From: Diphasiastrum complanatum
Lineage: Eukaryota; Streptophyta; Lycopodiopsida; Lycopodiales; Lycopodiaceae
Assembly: GCA_029204225.1 (NCBI GenBank)
Contig: CM055103.1
Location: forward strand, 52,171,145 to 52,235,144
Length of the DNA: 64,000 nt
Direction: 5' to 3'
Shown piece after piece: positions 22,012 through 32,397 of the stretch (position 1 is its first letter; every line of letters starts with the position of its first letter). The notes beneath the pieces were generated by a model, which saw only the letters and a program-made list of their open reading frames with translations, had not been told where the DNA came from and did not search any database. A program made the position numbers and the translations under genes.

Positions 22012-23580
22012 CCTTCCATAATAAGTAAATGTAATTTTAGTGAATTAATAGGGTAAATTTGTTTTGAGGGATAAATCTTTATGCTCTGGCTCTATCCATG
22101 GTAGCCGTTCTCGTGCGTTCCTGCATGCATTCTGCCGCGTGAATCTTCTCTCGTGGCTTCTTGCATGTATTCTCTTCTCTGCCTAGGAAAGAATACATGC
22201 TTGTGTTTCCGAAGTGCAGTATGCCACATCCTATTCCTCTTTCTGTAACCCATCACCGCTTCTTGGAGCTTATGCAATTTTGCATTTCTGCATTTGAATC
22301 TGTTCTGTCCCAGTTTTGAGTCTAGTGCTGAGGCTACTGATGTTTTCCCATCTTCAGACACGATCTGCAACTATCTCATTTTTAGAGCGTCGTCATACCA
22401 CCTTTTCTCACGGTTTTTTGTGACGGAACGGTAGTTTGGTCGCAAATCTAGTAGAGAGGTACATTCACCAACTGCTAATTAAGTGCTCAGTTTTCCATTT
22501 ATTTGATAACAGCATTTTTGTCACTTCCTGCATAAGAAGACAAATCATATGTTCCAGCCTCAAATTGCATGCATACTTTTGTAAATGCCACAGAAGACCA
22601 TTTCTTTCGTACGAGCTCTAACATATGATATAATTCGTTGTGTAGTTGATACAATAAATGTTGATGGTATATTACGATACAAGCAATTGTGTATTGACGG
22701 TAACTCGACCTATGGGCTGTATCCATTACGGGACATGGATGTCAGACCCCGCACCTTGCATCGTAGGTGTTCCTACGTCTTGAAATCCGAATTGCAAAAA
22801 CGCTCTTGACTGTTTGACTTGTGGCACCAACGTCGTACAACAGCCTTCTCGGATGCTGCTTCTTTAACGTCTTTTAGTGAGTTTTTGCGGGATATAGAAA
22901 GATAAGACGAATAGTCCATCCATTCCATATCGCATCCCGTGACAGATTCTTCATAGATTTTCACGAAAGTTGTGAGTTGTGTGTTATTGTAATCCAAATC
23001 AGTCGGACTTCATCACTACCAAAATCAGAAAGTATCATGTTTGCTAGATCACTAGTTTAATTTCAGATTAGCAAAGCAACTTTCAAAGATCGAGGTGTTA
23101 GGAATAGCAATTCATACTTAGGATTACCATTAGGATTCAGCTGAATAGGAAAGAAAACGGTCGGTAAGCATGACGGGATTAGGATTGGAGGGCACCCGTC
23201 GTGAGAATATAATATAGAATGGTGTGAGCAGTAAGTGCGCTTGTTTTTGAGAACTTTGTGATTCTTCTTCGTGTTCTTGTGTGACAGTGCTTGCGCATTA
23301 TTTCTGTGTTGATTAATTGCTGTCTTTCAGTACGTTGTGTCTTTGCTTCAATTATCTCTAGCTTGTGCTGTCAAGATTAAATTAATCCTTCAAAGGTTAT
23401 CGGCCCACGTTGATTTGGAATACTGATCGCGTGAAAAAGGGTGATTTGACATAGATTACCTCGGAGGATCGAGAAGAAGCGAAAGTGCGACCTTGGAAGA
23501 TCGGGAGAAAGGAGCGCGCTTGTAAAAGGGATGGGGGGAGCTACTTTGGTTGAATAAAGGGCAATCGAGAAGCTGACGCC
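22012..23580. other. No gene recognised
   Basis: Several unsupported short frames on both strands, for example 22092-22370 minus and 22585-22809 plus. None has a motif I recognise. The last 300 bases lead into a Copia gag and may be its leader. Confidence 0.55.
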
Positions 23581-23606
23581 ATCAACTATGCGAGCTGGAG
23601 CTGGAA

Positions 23607-24100
23607 ATGAGGTTAATTCTTGAGGAGAGTGGCCTATGGGGAATTGTCAAAAGGAGCGAGACGGTTGAATGCGATGAGGAAAGGATGGCGCTTAATCAAG
23701 CTGTGGCGGAAGCGTGGGAGACCAGGGTGAGAAAGACATACGTGATAATCTGTCTTGCACTTGGAGATGCAGCAATAAATCGAGTCAGGCACACCAAGTC
23801 GTCGATGGAAGCATGGACGCAGCTGAAGGAGGCATACGAAATGCAAGAGATAGCCAACATCTTACTTTTGCAAAGGCATCTGGCGAACATATGAATGGGG
23901 AGGGGTGACAGCATGAGTGCTCACTTGGAGAAGATCAAGACTATGGCACGGCAACTGGAAGAAGCGGAAGCGACGGTGAAACAAAGGCAATTGATCTACA
24001 AAATATTAGGAAGCTTGCCAGACCAATATGAGGTCCTGGTGAACAATTTGGAAGGGATAGATGAAAGGCTGACGATGGACTATGTATGTACTAGACAATG
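23607..24100 (+). pseudogene. Copia gag fragment interrupted by a SINE-like insert
   Basis: The frame reads LWGIVKRSETVECDEERMAL, TYVIICLALGDAAINRVRHT, EAWTQLKEAYEMQEIANIL, then after a TGA (23892-23894) MGRGDSMSAHLEKIKTMARQ and YKILGSLPDQYEVLVNNLEG. This is the UBN2-type Copia gag. It ends at DYV where the insert begins, and the sequence after the second target duplication no longer reads as gag for long. No protease or pol follows. Confidence 0.85.
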
Positions 24101-24201
24101 CTTCTTGGTTTCCAAGGGGAGGCTCGAACCTGAGACCAAAGAAATTCTGGATGTCAAGCTAACCAACTGAGCCAACCCCTCATGATATGTACTAGACAAT
24201 G
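24085..24201 (-). mobile_element. tRNA-derived SINE-like insert with 16-bp target duplications
   Basis: TATGTACTAGACAATG occurs at 24085-24100 and 24186-24201, flanking an 85-bp insert. The insert's minus strand reads GGGGTTGGCTCAGTTGGTTA ... GGTTCGAGCCTCCCC. Those are the tRNA D-arm (RNA polymerase III A box, TGGCTCAGTTGG) and T-arm (B box, GGTTCGAGCC). The anticodon arm does not fold well, so it is not a working tRNA. The long perfect duplications are the signature of LINE-type retroposition. Confidence 0.85.
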
Positions 24202-25249
24202 ATGCTAGAACTGGTTTTATGTAGTTGTGTTGCTAGAAAATACATTACGTTCACTTCTTCACTTAATATCATAGATTTTGGGCCATGTATTGGGTGGAAT
24301 ATCCCGGTGCACAAAATATTGTGTATTCTTGTTGTTGAGAAATCCAATACCAATATGTGATTTGTTTGCAACGGTAGGTAAATATCGAGCTTTAACTTAA
24401 CTAATAATTTAGAGTCAACTAATACCATCAAATAATTTGCAATCACAGTGTCATTGTTTTGTTGCGAGCGAATCTTTTCCGTATCTTAGGTGGTAGATCT
24501 TAATATTTGATCATGTTCCATGTAGTTGTATTGCTGGAAAATAAACTACCTTTGCGTATTTTTTGTATTGTACTATCTGTTCCCAAAAACTCAAACACAT
24601 GTACAAAAATGTTGATAGACATTCCGAGGAATTCCCTGATCAACCCCAATGCAAGTGCTTGTTTTCTACTAACAATGTACGTTCTTTGCTCACTAAAAAC
24701 ATGTATGATTCGTATCTTTACAGAAATTTAAATCGTGCAAAAGCTCATGGCTACTAACAAGGCATTTGCTGCAAAAGCTTTCATACTAATCACTGTAATA
24801 TTTTGCATGGCTCCATTTATAAATGTAGATGGACATTTTGGATTCGAAACGTCAGATAAATAGCAATGTTGATTTTTTTACTGATGTTAATATTACATTT
24901 TCTATTTGAATTCATGATAACAAGAACTTTTTTAAATCAAATAATAACACTTACTATTTTCTATTATCGATTTGACAGAGGAGCTGCAACACATAGCAAC
25001 AGTCCTGATAGATCATAGAACCAAGATGAGTACCTTTTCCAGTAAAGGATCGAATGAAGTCATAGGTGTGCCACACTGATAGGCGGGACACACTACCATT
25101 GTACCGTAGATAGATCGGAGAAGAAGCCATCTGTGAGTGAGCTCATTGTGAAGCAGATTCTGTGATAAACGAAATCTCTACTAACATTGAGACCAATGCA
25201 GAGGCCACTCATGGTTGAATCGCTGGTAGGCAGAATATATAGCAGATAG
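24202..25249. other. No gene recognised
   Basis: AT-rich DNA. Short open frames at 24507-24757 carry no recognisable motif. Confidence 0.5.
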
Positions 25250-25815
25250 AAACGCTACTAATATGTGTCCTTTTGTTGAATACCAGACTGGGTTCATACT
25301 TTTCTTGTTAGTTCAGATCCTGGATGATGAGGAAGTTGTAGATTCAGATCCTCAGATCGCCTCATTCTTAGTTCCATCATTCGTAAAAGACTTTAGTCAC
25401 TTCCTTATCGACACCCCTGATAGTGATTTTTGTTGATCCTGAAGTAATTCGGGATTTCTTCATTGGCTCAAATTTTACTATTGATGAATCAATGTCTAAT
25501 GTTGAATCTAAATGTTTTTCCAATTGCCTATGTAGTATGTAAATGATGGTGTATATATTACTACATCGGATTTGTGTAAGTTTTTTGACTATCGTGAGGA
25601 TGAGATGCTTTGTTTATTGTTCGGCACAATTTATGAATTCTCCGATATTTTAGATCTTGAAACCGAAGACTTGGTGCCTAGAATTGATTACGATGATGAG
25701 GATGGACTTCTGACGGGTGAAAAATGCCTGTGACAAAAGTCAGATTTTGTTGAGCATGGACGAAGCATGCCATCTGAAGAAGAATTCATGGCAATTCATG
25801 TTGACATGAAGAAGT
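25250..25815 (+). pseudogene. Degraded second copy of unknown gene U1
   Basis: With frameshifts this reads FVEYQTGFILFLLVQI, FLIDTPDS, PEVIRDFFIGSN, KFFDYREDEMLCLL, DLETEDLV, DYDDEDGLLTG and PSEEEF. Block by block this matches U1 at about 30525-31060 (VEFQSGFVLFLLAQI, FLIDTPDK, DSFIGQN, KFFDYREDEVLCLL, DFETDDLV, DFDDEEGLMTG, PSDEEF). Only the second half of U1 is present, and the Copia LTR at 25816 follows. The copies are clearly diverged, so this is an old paralogue. Confidence 0.8.
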
Positions 25816-26775
25816 TTCGCGAAACGGTCTCGAAACAGTCACGAAAGGCGAAGCAACCACAACTCAATGCGATTCGGATGGAGTTCAGATGTGGTCGCTA
25901 GACACTACCAGGTGAATCACTCCTACAGTCCTCCAGAATGTAATCAGACATTGCTGATCTACGTTAATAAATTAATGCAGCATTCAACAAGTTCAACCAA
26001 TGTGCGGAATTGAAATGAATGGGAGAGTCAGACACACGAATAATAGCAGATACATTTGCATTCAAGATCATACATCATAAATTGACATGTGCACAATGGC
26101 TATACGATCATCTATTGATTTTATCAGATTCTTCAAGCACTGCATGCAAGTCCACGCAGTGCGTGGGCGTGAGAGAAATACAGTTCTTTCACGAGTGGAT
26201 GTCTCGCTTACTAGCGGACTTGTGGATCTCTATGGATCCTCAGAACTCATCTCACACGCAGGCGGATTTCTTGTCTGTATTTTGTCTTGATTGCTTACTA
26301 GCATCAGACTACTTCATACTTACAATCTGTTAAGTATCCTCCAGTAAGTATATAGTCGCTCTATGTAACTTTTAAGATTAGAGTAATTAAGCATCTACAA
26401 CTAATTAGGAGATTACAAGAGTGGCAGATTAGCCACGACCTAGAGTGTATCTGATGATGTCATGCCATCAGATCAGACATCTGTACATCTGGGTACTTGC
26501 ATGATCTTGCTGGTACTTTTTGGAGCATGAGGTCAGAGAAGATTTCGCAAAATTTTTTGTGTCGCATCGTTGGTTTCGTTTTCGTCGCCTGACTGTCTCA
26601 TGCTCGACCGCAAGAGATTCTCGTTCGCGAATCTTTCGTGTTCATGTCTTCTTGTCAAGTATTTGCAAATCTTTTGTGCTCCGTGTCTCTTGACTTTCGT
26701 GTTCGCGAACATCTTTGTCAGGAAGAGGGCTGAAAGCTAACAAAGCTTCGTAAATAGAAACGTTTTTTTTCTTTA
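25816..26775 (-). mobile_element. Copia-C 3' LTR (same family as Copia-2)
   Basis: It is homologous throughout to the LTRs at 43338-44285 and 54585-55531: TTAATGCAGCATTCAACAA, the GCAGT..GTG.GAGAGAAATACAG block, GGGCTGAAAGCTA.CAAAGCTT. The upper end is at CTTTA, next to a purine tract on the minus strand (GAGAGGGAGC). The lower terminus is blurred, so the boundary at 25816 is approximate. No 5' LTR partner is in place. Confidence 0.75.
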
Positions 26776-28345
26776 GCTCCCTCTCAAGGCATGATAGCTT
26801 TACGATCCCAAGACTGCTCCTACGTCTCTCAAAGAGTCCTTTGTCCAAGGCTTTGGTGAAGATGTCAGCAACCACATCATTCGTTCCGATGAAGGTGGTC
26901 TGCAGCATCTTCTTTTCAATTAGATCCCTGATCAAGTAATACTTAATTGCAATGTGCTTCATTTTAAAATGGAACACGGGATCTTTCGTCAGGTGTATTG
27001 TAGAGATGTTGTCCATCTGCAAGACTAGAGGCTCGTTCCTTGTTTCGCCCAATTTGTCCAGAAACTGCCTTAGCCAGATTATCTCGTTGGCCATCTTTGC
27101 TGCTGCAACATACTGTGCTTCACAGGATGACGTCTGGGCCACAACGGTCTGCTTCTTGCTGACCTAGAGAACTGCTGCTCCTGATGTGATGGTGCATCCT
27201 CCTGAGACGCTTTTATAGTCATCCTTAAGGGAAGCCCAGCTTGCATCGTTGTAGGAAAGCATCCTGAAATCTGCATCACAACAATAACACAGGCCATAAT
27301 CCCTCATTAATTGAAGATATTGCAAAATGCATTTTGCAATCTTCCAATGTGTCAAGCCCGGATTAGTGCAGAATTGGCTCATCCTGAACACTGCATAAGC
27401 AATATCAAGATGTGTGTTGTCTGCAAGGTACATTAGTGATCCTATCAGCTTCCTATAAGGTGTGAGCTGCATCTGTTCTCTCTATTCCTCAGTCTTCAGA
27501 CAGTCATCGTTTTTCAACACCGTCCCTACGAGCATTGGAGTATTTGCTCCTTTGCAGTTCAACATCCCAAAATCCTCTAGGATCTTCTGGGTGTATTTGG
27601 ACTGGTGAAGGTATAACTTACCTCCCTCGTAGTCTCTTTCAATTTGCAAGCCTAGGTAACACCTGGCTTCTCTCAGATCCACGATCTCAAAATGTTTCGA
27701 GATGTTTGTCTTCACTTCGGCAATTAGTCGCTCACTCCTGCAAAGTATCAGAGTGTCTTCCACGTACATAGCTACAATGATGGTCTGCCCATCTATAACA
27801 TACACAATAGAATCAGCCAACAGAGGCTTGAATCCTAATGATTTCAGGGCTTGATCTTTTTTCTTGTACCATTGTCGGGCTGATTGTTTCAGACTGTAGA
27901 TGCTTCTATACATTCTGCATGCAAAGTCAGGAAGTGAATTCTAGACATGTCCTAGAGGTTGATCCATATAGACCTCTTCATCAAGTTCGCCATGCAAGAA
28001 GGCTATCTTCTTGTCCACAATGTGGATCATGAGGTCATAAGTTGTTGCATATGCAAATAACAGACATAGGGACGAATGTTTGACAATATGAGAAATGGTT
28101 TCAGAGTAGTCAATATCATATCTCTGAGATAATCCCTTCGCTACCAGTCTTGCCTTGTATTTCGTCACATTCCCATCTGGTCTGTATTTGAGCTTGAAAA
28201 CCCATTTGCATTTGATAGTTTTGCGCTTATGTGGTAATGGCTGTAACGTCCATACCTTGTTCTTCCTCATGGACTCCATCTCTTCATTCATGGCCTGGAT
28301 CCATTTGTCCTTTTCTGGACTTTCAATTGCTTCCTCGAAATAAGA
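26776..28345 (-). pseudogene. Copia-C reverse transcriptase / RNase H (5' truncated)
   Basis: On the minus strand, from 28345 down: KDKWIQAMNEEMESMRKNKV, ARLVAKGLSQRYDIDYSET, FLHGELDEEVYMDQPLG, YSLKQSARQWYKKKDQALKS, IVAMYVEDTLILCRS, HFEIVDLREARCYLGLQIE, then RNase H with LMYLADNTHLDIAYAVFRMS and HIAIKYYLIRDLIEKK. Frames break at several points. The polymerase box is YVEDT where Copia-2 has YVDDT, a catalytic Asp to Glu change. Integrase, protease and gag are absent, replaced by the H3-like gene upstream of 28345. Confidence 0.9.
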
Positions 28346-28360
28346 AGCATATAATATATC

Positions 28361-29353
28361 TTACTTCGTATGATAAAGTATGAGCAGATACTTTGTTGCT
28401 GGTGTAAATCCACTTGTCAGACACTGTGACAATGTGTCATTGTTCTCCTTGAAGGCCTGAAGCAGAATTGATGAATCTCTTGCAATGTCATATTGCAAGA
28501 GTGTAAGCCCGGACTCTATCACAGGATCACTGATAGGAGCCCGTCTGACTTTGAGATCCAAGCAATCGATAACTCTAAAATTAATAGTAAAATCAAGTTT
28601 ATCTAGTCTAAAGCAAAAAGGAGTACCAATATTATCTATAGCATCGGATATGTCTTTCTCAAATTTGAGATAATCATCCGAATCTATATATGTATAAAAA
28701 TTTGGAGGAGGAGGAGGAGGTGGATGTGTAGTATCTACAACAATTGAAGGGGTATCCAAAACAGAGGTAGCTCTATTTACAGCAATATCAATAGCAACGT
28801 TATCTACAATGGATTTTGGGTTAGGCTTCACAGAATATGAAGGGTTAGGGTTCACTTTCTTAGGAGCACGCTTGGGGGCTGTCTGCTTCCTAGGACGCTT
28901 CATAGGAAGATCAGTCCTATCTATAGGAGTTGGTCTAGGAGCAGCAGGCTGAGATACATGTAACCTACAGTACCTATCCCTCATCCTCATTAGGAGTTGA
29001 AAATTCTTGGGCATTATGGTAACCCTCTTGGAATGGATGGCAAGCAAAAAAAAATCCTCAAAAAAAAGGCTAATGTAATCTTCAGCAGCCTCCTGAAGGC
29101 ACTGAAGAGCATTGGGTGTGAATCTAACCAGCTGTCCGAGATCATTTCTTGTTATGTTCCGAACAGCACAGTAGAATGGAGCTCTTGGGATCAACAGAGT
29201 TGTTGATCTCTGATACTTGCGTATCTCAGAGAGCCACCTGCTGCGGTTGCGCGTTCTAGGTCTAGCAGGGGGTGTGATGGCAACCGCATGGGATGAGGAT
29301 GAGCCAGGACAGAAGAAATATCTCCTTGTCTGCTTTCTCCTATCCATGGACAT
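28361..29353 (-). CDS. Histone H3-like protein with long C-terminal extension
   Basis: A 330-codon uninterrupted, intronless frame. Residues 40-128 are a histone H3 fold: EIRKYQRSTTLLIPRAPF at 43-60 (alpha-N/alpha-1), RFTPNALQCLQEAAEDY at 77-93 (alpha-2) and HSKRVTIMPKNFQLLMRMRD at 107-126 (loop 2/alpha-3). Loop 1 is one residue longer than in canonical H3, and AAEDY is the form seen in centromeric H3 (CENH3), not AEAYLV of H3.1. The 39-residue tail lacks the ARTKQTARKS start. Residues 150-170 are basic (PMKRPRKQTAPKRAPKK), 211-217 are seven prolines, and 218-330 are an unrecognised acidic-to-mixed region. The stop lies 16 bp from the truncated Copia-C, whose frame continues in register after it, so the original 3' end may be lost. 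It is divergent from U1 across a motif-rich spacer. It could be a captured CENH3-like gene or a viral/transposon histone. Confidence 0.82.
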   Translation of the reverse strand: MSMDRRKQTRRYFFCPGSSSSHAVAITPPARPRTRNRSRWLSEIRKYQRSTTLLIPRAPFYCAVRNITRNDLGQLVRFTPNALQCLQEAAEDYISLFFEDFFLLAIHSKRVTIMPKNFQLLMRMRDRYCRLHVSQPAAPRPTPIDRTDLPMKRPRKQTAPKRAPKKVNPNPSYSVKPNPKSIVDNVAIDIAVNRATSVLDTPSIVVDTTHPPPPPPPNFYTYIDSDDYLKFEKDISDAIDNIGTPFCFRLDKLDFTINFRVIDCLDLKVRRAPISDPVIESGLTLLQYDIARDSSILLQAFKENNDTLSQCLTSGFTPATKYLLILYHTK

Positions 29354-30179
29354 GTACTATGTGATAGTGGACTTGTGCTTGACGAGTAGGATGAGCAGGG
29401 AGGGATGATAAAGAACTCGTAGAGGAACGATATGTACGGACAGAATGTACGGTATATCGGACCTGTGCGAGCCGAATATCAGAGAGAACGATTAGTTTTG
29501 AGGAAAGACGCACAAGTGCGCTATGGGGTGACATATAGGCAGACATATCGGACCTGTGCACATGGAAAGCGGTAGGAGGAATTTTGATTGTGAAGGACGC
29601 GCACAAGTGCGATATGAGGAGCCTACAAAAAAGAGACAAAAATTCATCGAAGTTTGTGATTTTATATCGCGGTTTGCACATGCGAAAGAACGTCTTGTCA
29701 CACGTGTGGGAGTTGTACGGACAAATGCGAGAGTGACACGTGTCACCCTGTCACATTACACATGTGGGATTTGTACGATCAAATGCGAGAGTGACACGTG
29801 TTGTTGAGAAAACGAATGAACATGCGACACATGTCCAGGTGTCATTTCACACGTGTGCAGGTGTCACCTCACACGTGCCTGCACCTGTAGTCCAATTGAA
29901 AGTTGACACATGTCCTAAGTCCATTGACCACACGTGCAAAAATTTAGTATAAATGACACGAAAATCGATTAATTTTTTACCTTTTTCGTTCTCGAAATTC
30001 GCGGCATATCGCTCTTGTGCGCGCTCATTGTTGTCCTTTTGCTTACAGCTGTACCTACTCGCGCACAAGTGCGATATTCGGTATCTGCTTATCGTACATA
30101 TCCCTCTTGTCCACCATTTTGATAGTTAGTTTTGGTTCAGTTCTCCCTCGCGCACAAGTGCAATATTCATGTTACTGCC
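29354..30179. promoter_or_regulatory. Divergent promoter with dyad array and G-box cluster
   Basis: CGCACAAGTGCG (CGCAC-AA-GTGCG dyad, usually followed by ATAT) occurs at 29509-29520, 29600-29611 and 30062-30073. Variants lie at 30010-30021 (inverted, one change) and 30151-30162 (last base A). Between the outer pairs, CACGTG occurs six times (29701, 29737, 29795, 29850, 29872, 29931), most within ACACGTGT palindromes, with further ACACATGT variants. Two direct copies of TGTACGRNCAAATGCGAGAG followed by TGACACGTG lie at about 29715-29800. TATAAAT at 29948-29954 fits the U1 direction. Confidence 0.7.
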
Positions 30180-31684
30180 ATGGCCTCTTCCTCATCATCC
30201 TCATGAGATTCAGGCTTGAGTTCATTTCTTAGTGAATTTGGGTTTACTGAAAACCTAGACTATTTTCACAGTCTATTCAGGCCATATCTACATGTTTTCA
30301 GGACTGCACAACCAAATTCTGACGTATTTTATGACCATTATGTCATATTCAAAGATATACTTAGTAAGCCTGTTTTCTCCATAGGTCCACTCCAGTACAT
30401 GCATTATACTGATCTTGTTCATTTCTTCCCAGCTTTTAGACATAGACTGGATAGAATGTTCACCAAATTGTTTGATCTTTTCAAAAGCAGTTCAATGTGT
30501 CTGTATTGCAGCAAGAAATGTCGATTGGTTGAATTTCAGAGTGGTTTCGTACTTTTCCTGTTAGCTCAGATCCCATATGATGATGAAGTTTATGTTGTTG
30601 ACCCTCCTTTTGCACCATCTTCTGTTCAGTCAGCTATTAAGAATATCAGTTACTTTCTTATCGACACTCCTGATAAGGAAAGTGACTTTATTGATGTAAA
30701 TACTGATGTTCTCTGAGATTCTTTCATTGGCCAAAATACATCTGATGATGAATCCAAATCTATGGAGGAGTCGAAATGTCTTTTCAATTTGTCTGTGTAT
30801 TATATTAATGACGATGTATATTTTACTACTGCTGATTTATGTAAATTTTTTGACTATCGTGAGGACGAGGTTCTATGTTTATTATCCAATACAAGTTCTG
30901 AATCCTCCGACCTTGTAGATTTTGAAACAGATGACCTTGTTGCTGGTATTGATTTTGATGATGAGGAGGGACTTATGACCGGTAAGAATGCCTGAATAAG
31001 ACTTTATCAAATATAGCTGAGGATGGGCAAGGCAGACCGTCCGATGAAGAATTCACGGCATTTCGATCCCAAATGGACTTCCCTTGTCCATCATTAATGC
31101 ATTTCACTAATAATTCCACTTCAGTACGAGGTCATTATATTGATCATCCTGATCTGGTTGCTGCTGATGATGAAGAATGTGTAAGATTAATCTTCCTTGC
31201 ATTTGAATGTTTTCAATCACTGAATGTGTTTTTGCTAACATATTTCCTATTGCAGGATGCTCTCATAATAGATGATTTTGCTGCGAGACGAGGTGGTTTC
31301 AGACAACACGCATCCTCATTCTAGAGACTGGGCCACTATCTTAGGCATTTCTTGAAGAATGAGATCTGTATTGCTCATTCCAAGTTGAGCCCAGTCGGGG
31401 AGAGTCTTATAATGGCAGTTAAAGCTTTATCATTTTACCTAGGAGGACATAAATTTGTTAAGACGAATAAGATCATTTTTTTCAAAAGATCTTATGTTTT
31501 GAACATTTTAGGCTTTACTGATGGGAATGTTCCTTTAAGGAGCTCCCATTATTCATTGTATTCCACTTATATTGAGCTTAGTGGAAATGAGGAAAATGGA
31601 CATCTATTGGATGCATACACTAGCAGAGAATTTCTTCATGACAATACTGCCATAGAATCTGATACAAGGTCTGATGATGAATAG
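30180..31684 (+). pseudogene. Unknown gene U1 (acidic protein, one intron, three internal stops)
   Basis: ATG at 30180 (MASSSSSS) is followed by an in-frame TGA at 30204. The frame then continues to 30995 with one more TGA at 30714-30716, where the paralogue has CGG (Arg). It shifts frame near 31000 and runs with an intron at 31181-31255 (AATGT|GTAAGATT ... TATTGCAG|GATGC), then past a TAG (31322-31324) to 31684. Visible features are CLYCSKKC (possible metal site, near residue 105), acidic runs (DFETDDLV, DFDDEEG) and two blocks of the shape DDVYFTTADLCKFFDYREDE and NKIIFFKRSYVLNILGF. The last two loosely recall the BRO-N fold of viral DNA-binding proteins (weak). The stops fit C-to-T decay of a once intact gene. 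Function unknown. Confidence 0.68.
31181..31255 (+). other. 75-nt spliceosomal intron in U1
   Basis: GTAAGATT donor, pyrimidine-rich end TTTCCTATTGCAG, and removal keeps the frame (EEC|DALIIDD). This indicates the gene evolved under nuclear splicing. Confidence 0.75.
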
Positions 31685-32180
31685 TTGACACTTTGTATTT
31701 TGGTATAATACAATCAATACATTTACATTGAGTATTTCTCCTCTCTTGTTCAATGAATTTGCAAAGCAATTCTGAACATGTCATGATTTGATGAAAAAGA
31801 TGATTTTCTACTCATCAATCATCTGATTTTCTCTTCCTGTATGAACTTGCATGCTTTTCTAAACTTGTTGTATTGTGTGCACTTTGTTAAATGTCGAATC
31901 TAAACTCTGCGGTAGAACCACTGAAACAATTGACAAATGTAGTTTCGTTTTTCATTGGTTCCTCCATGTTGTGTATTTCGATGAAATGTTGCTCGTGCTT
32001 GTCAGTGTGACTTCTTCATCCCTTGTGATGACAATACACTCAAGTTTCCATATGTATTTGCAAAAAATATTGTATGATCTCTTAGTATGTGCTGCATATG
32101 TCAAAATCATAATGTTAGTCTTATATTTGGATCTAGATATATATGAAAATTTGAAAGCATTTTGAAAATTTTATACTAAC
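31685..32180. other. AT-rich spacer, no gene recognised
   Basis: No supported coding sequence. A short open frame at 31875-32165 has no motif and AT-rich composition. Confidence 0.5.
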
Positions 32181-32388
32181 CATGTAATGAGTTATGTGAT
32201 CTTCTCTCCATGCTTTTGATACTGCATTAACAAACTCGACACAAGTCCTTTGGACAGCTTTCTTATCAATATCAGAGTATTTTTCTTTTCTTAAAATAGC
32301 AATCATACTATCAAGCTTTTTCCATACATCAACTTTTAGTACTCTGGTTTTGCCGTCTTTCTCGAAGTCCTGAGTTCCAATACCTAGG
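32181..32388 (-). pseudogene. U2 coding piece, minus strand (Lys-rich helical)
   Basis: The minus strand is open for about 69 codons: GIGTQDFEKDGKTRVLKVDV, WKKLDSMIAILRKEKYSDID, KKAVQRTCVEFVNAVSKAWR, EDHITHYM. It ends at a donor-like ATG|GTTAGT. The final HITHYM resembles the H-x-TPYxH segment near the C-terminus of large transposase-like proteins, but this is a loose likeness. It points the opposite way to the next piece, 10 bp away. Confidence 0.5.
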
Positions 32389-32397
32389 ACATATCAC

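Noticed and set aside
22092-22370. A 92-codon minus-strand frame (QIVSEDGKTSVASALDSKLG)
   Set aside because: No motif, no paralogue in the window, no supporting neighbour; kept out of the gene list.
24101-24185. A functional tRNA gene
   Set aside because: A and B boxes are present but the anticodon arm and acceptor pairing are poor, and the 16-bp target duplications show it is a retroposed copy.
28361-29353. An ordinary host histone H3 gene
   Set aside because: The N-terminal tail is not conserved, the fold is diverged, and there is a 200-residue extension not found in H3 or CENH3.
29340-30068. Several 60-110-codon frames overlapping the divergent spacer on both strands
   Set aside because: They arise in GC-richer repeated DNA, overlap one another and have no motif; the dyad and G-box array explains the region.
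30180-31324. UGA/UAG recoding in U1
   Set aside because: The paralogue has Arg at the second site and neighbouring elements show the same kind of C-to-T decay; mutation is the simpler explanation.
31875-32165. A 96-codon frame between U1 and U2
   Set aside because: AT-rich, hydrophobic composition typical of random AT-rich DNA, with no similarity to U1 or U2 pieces.
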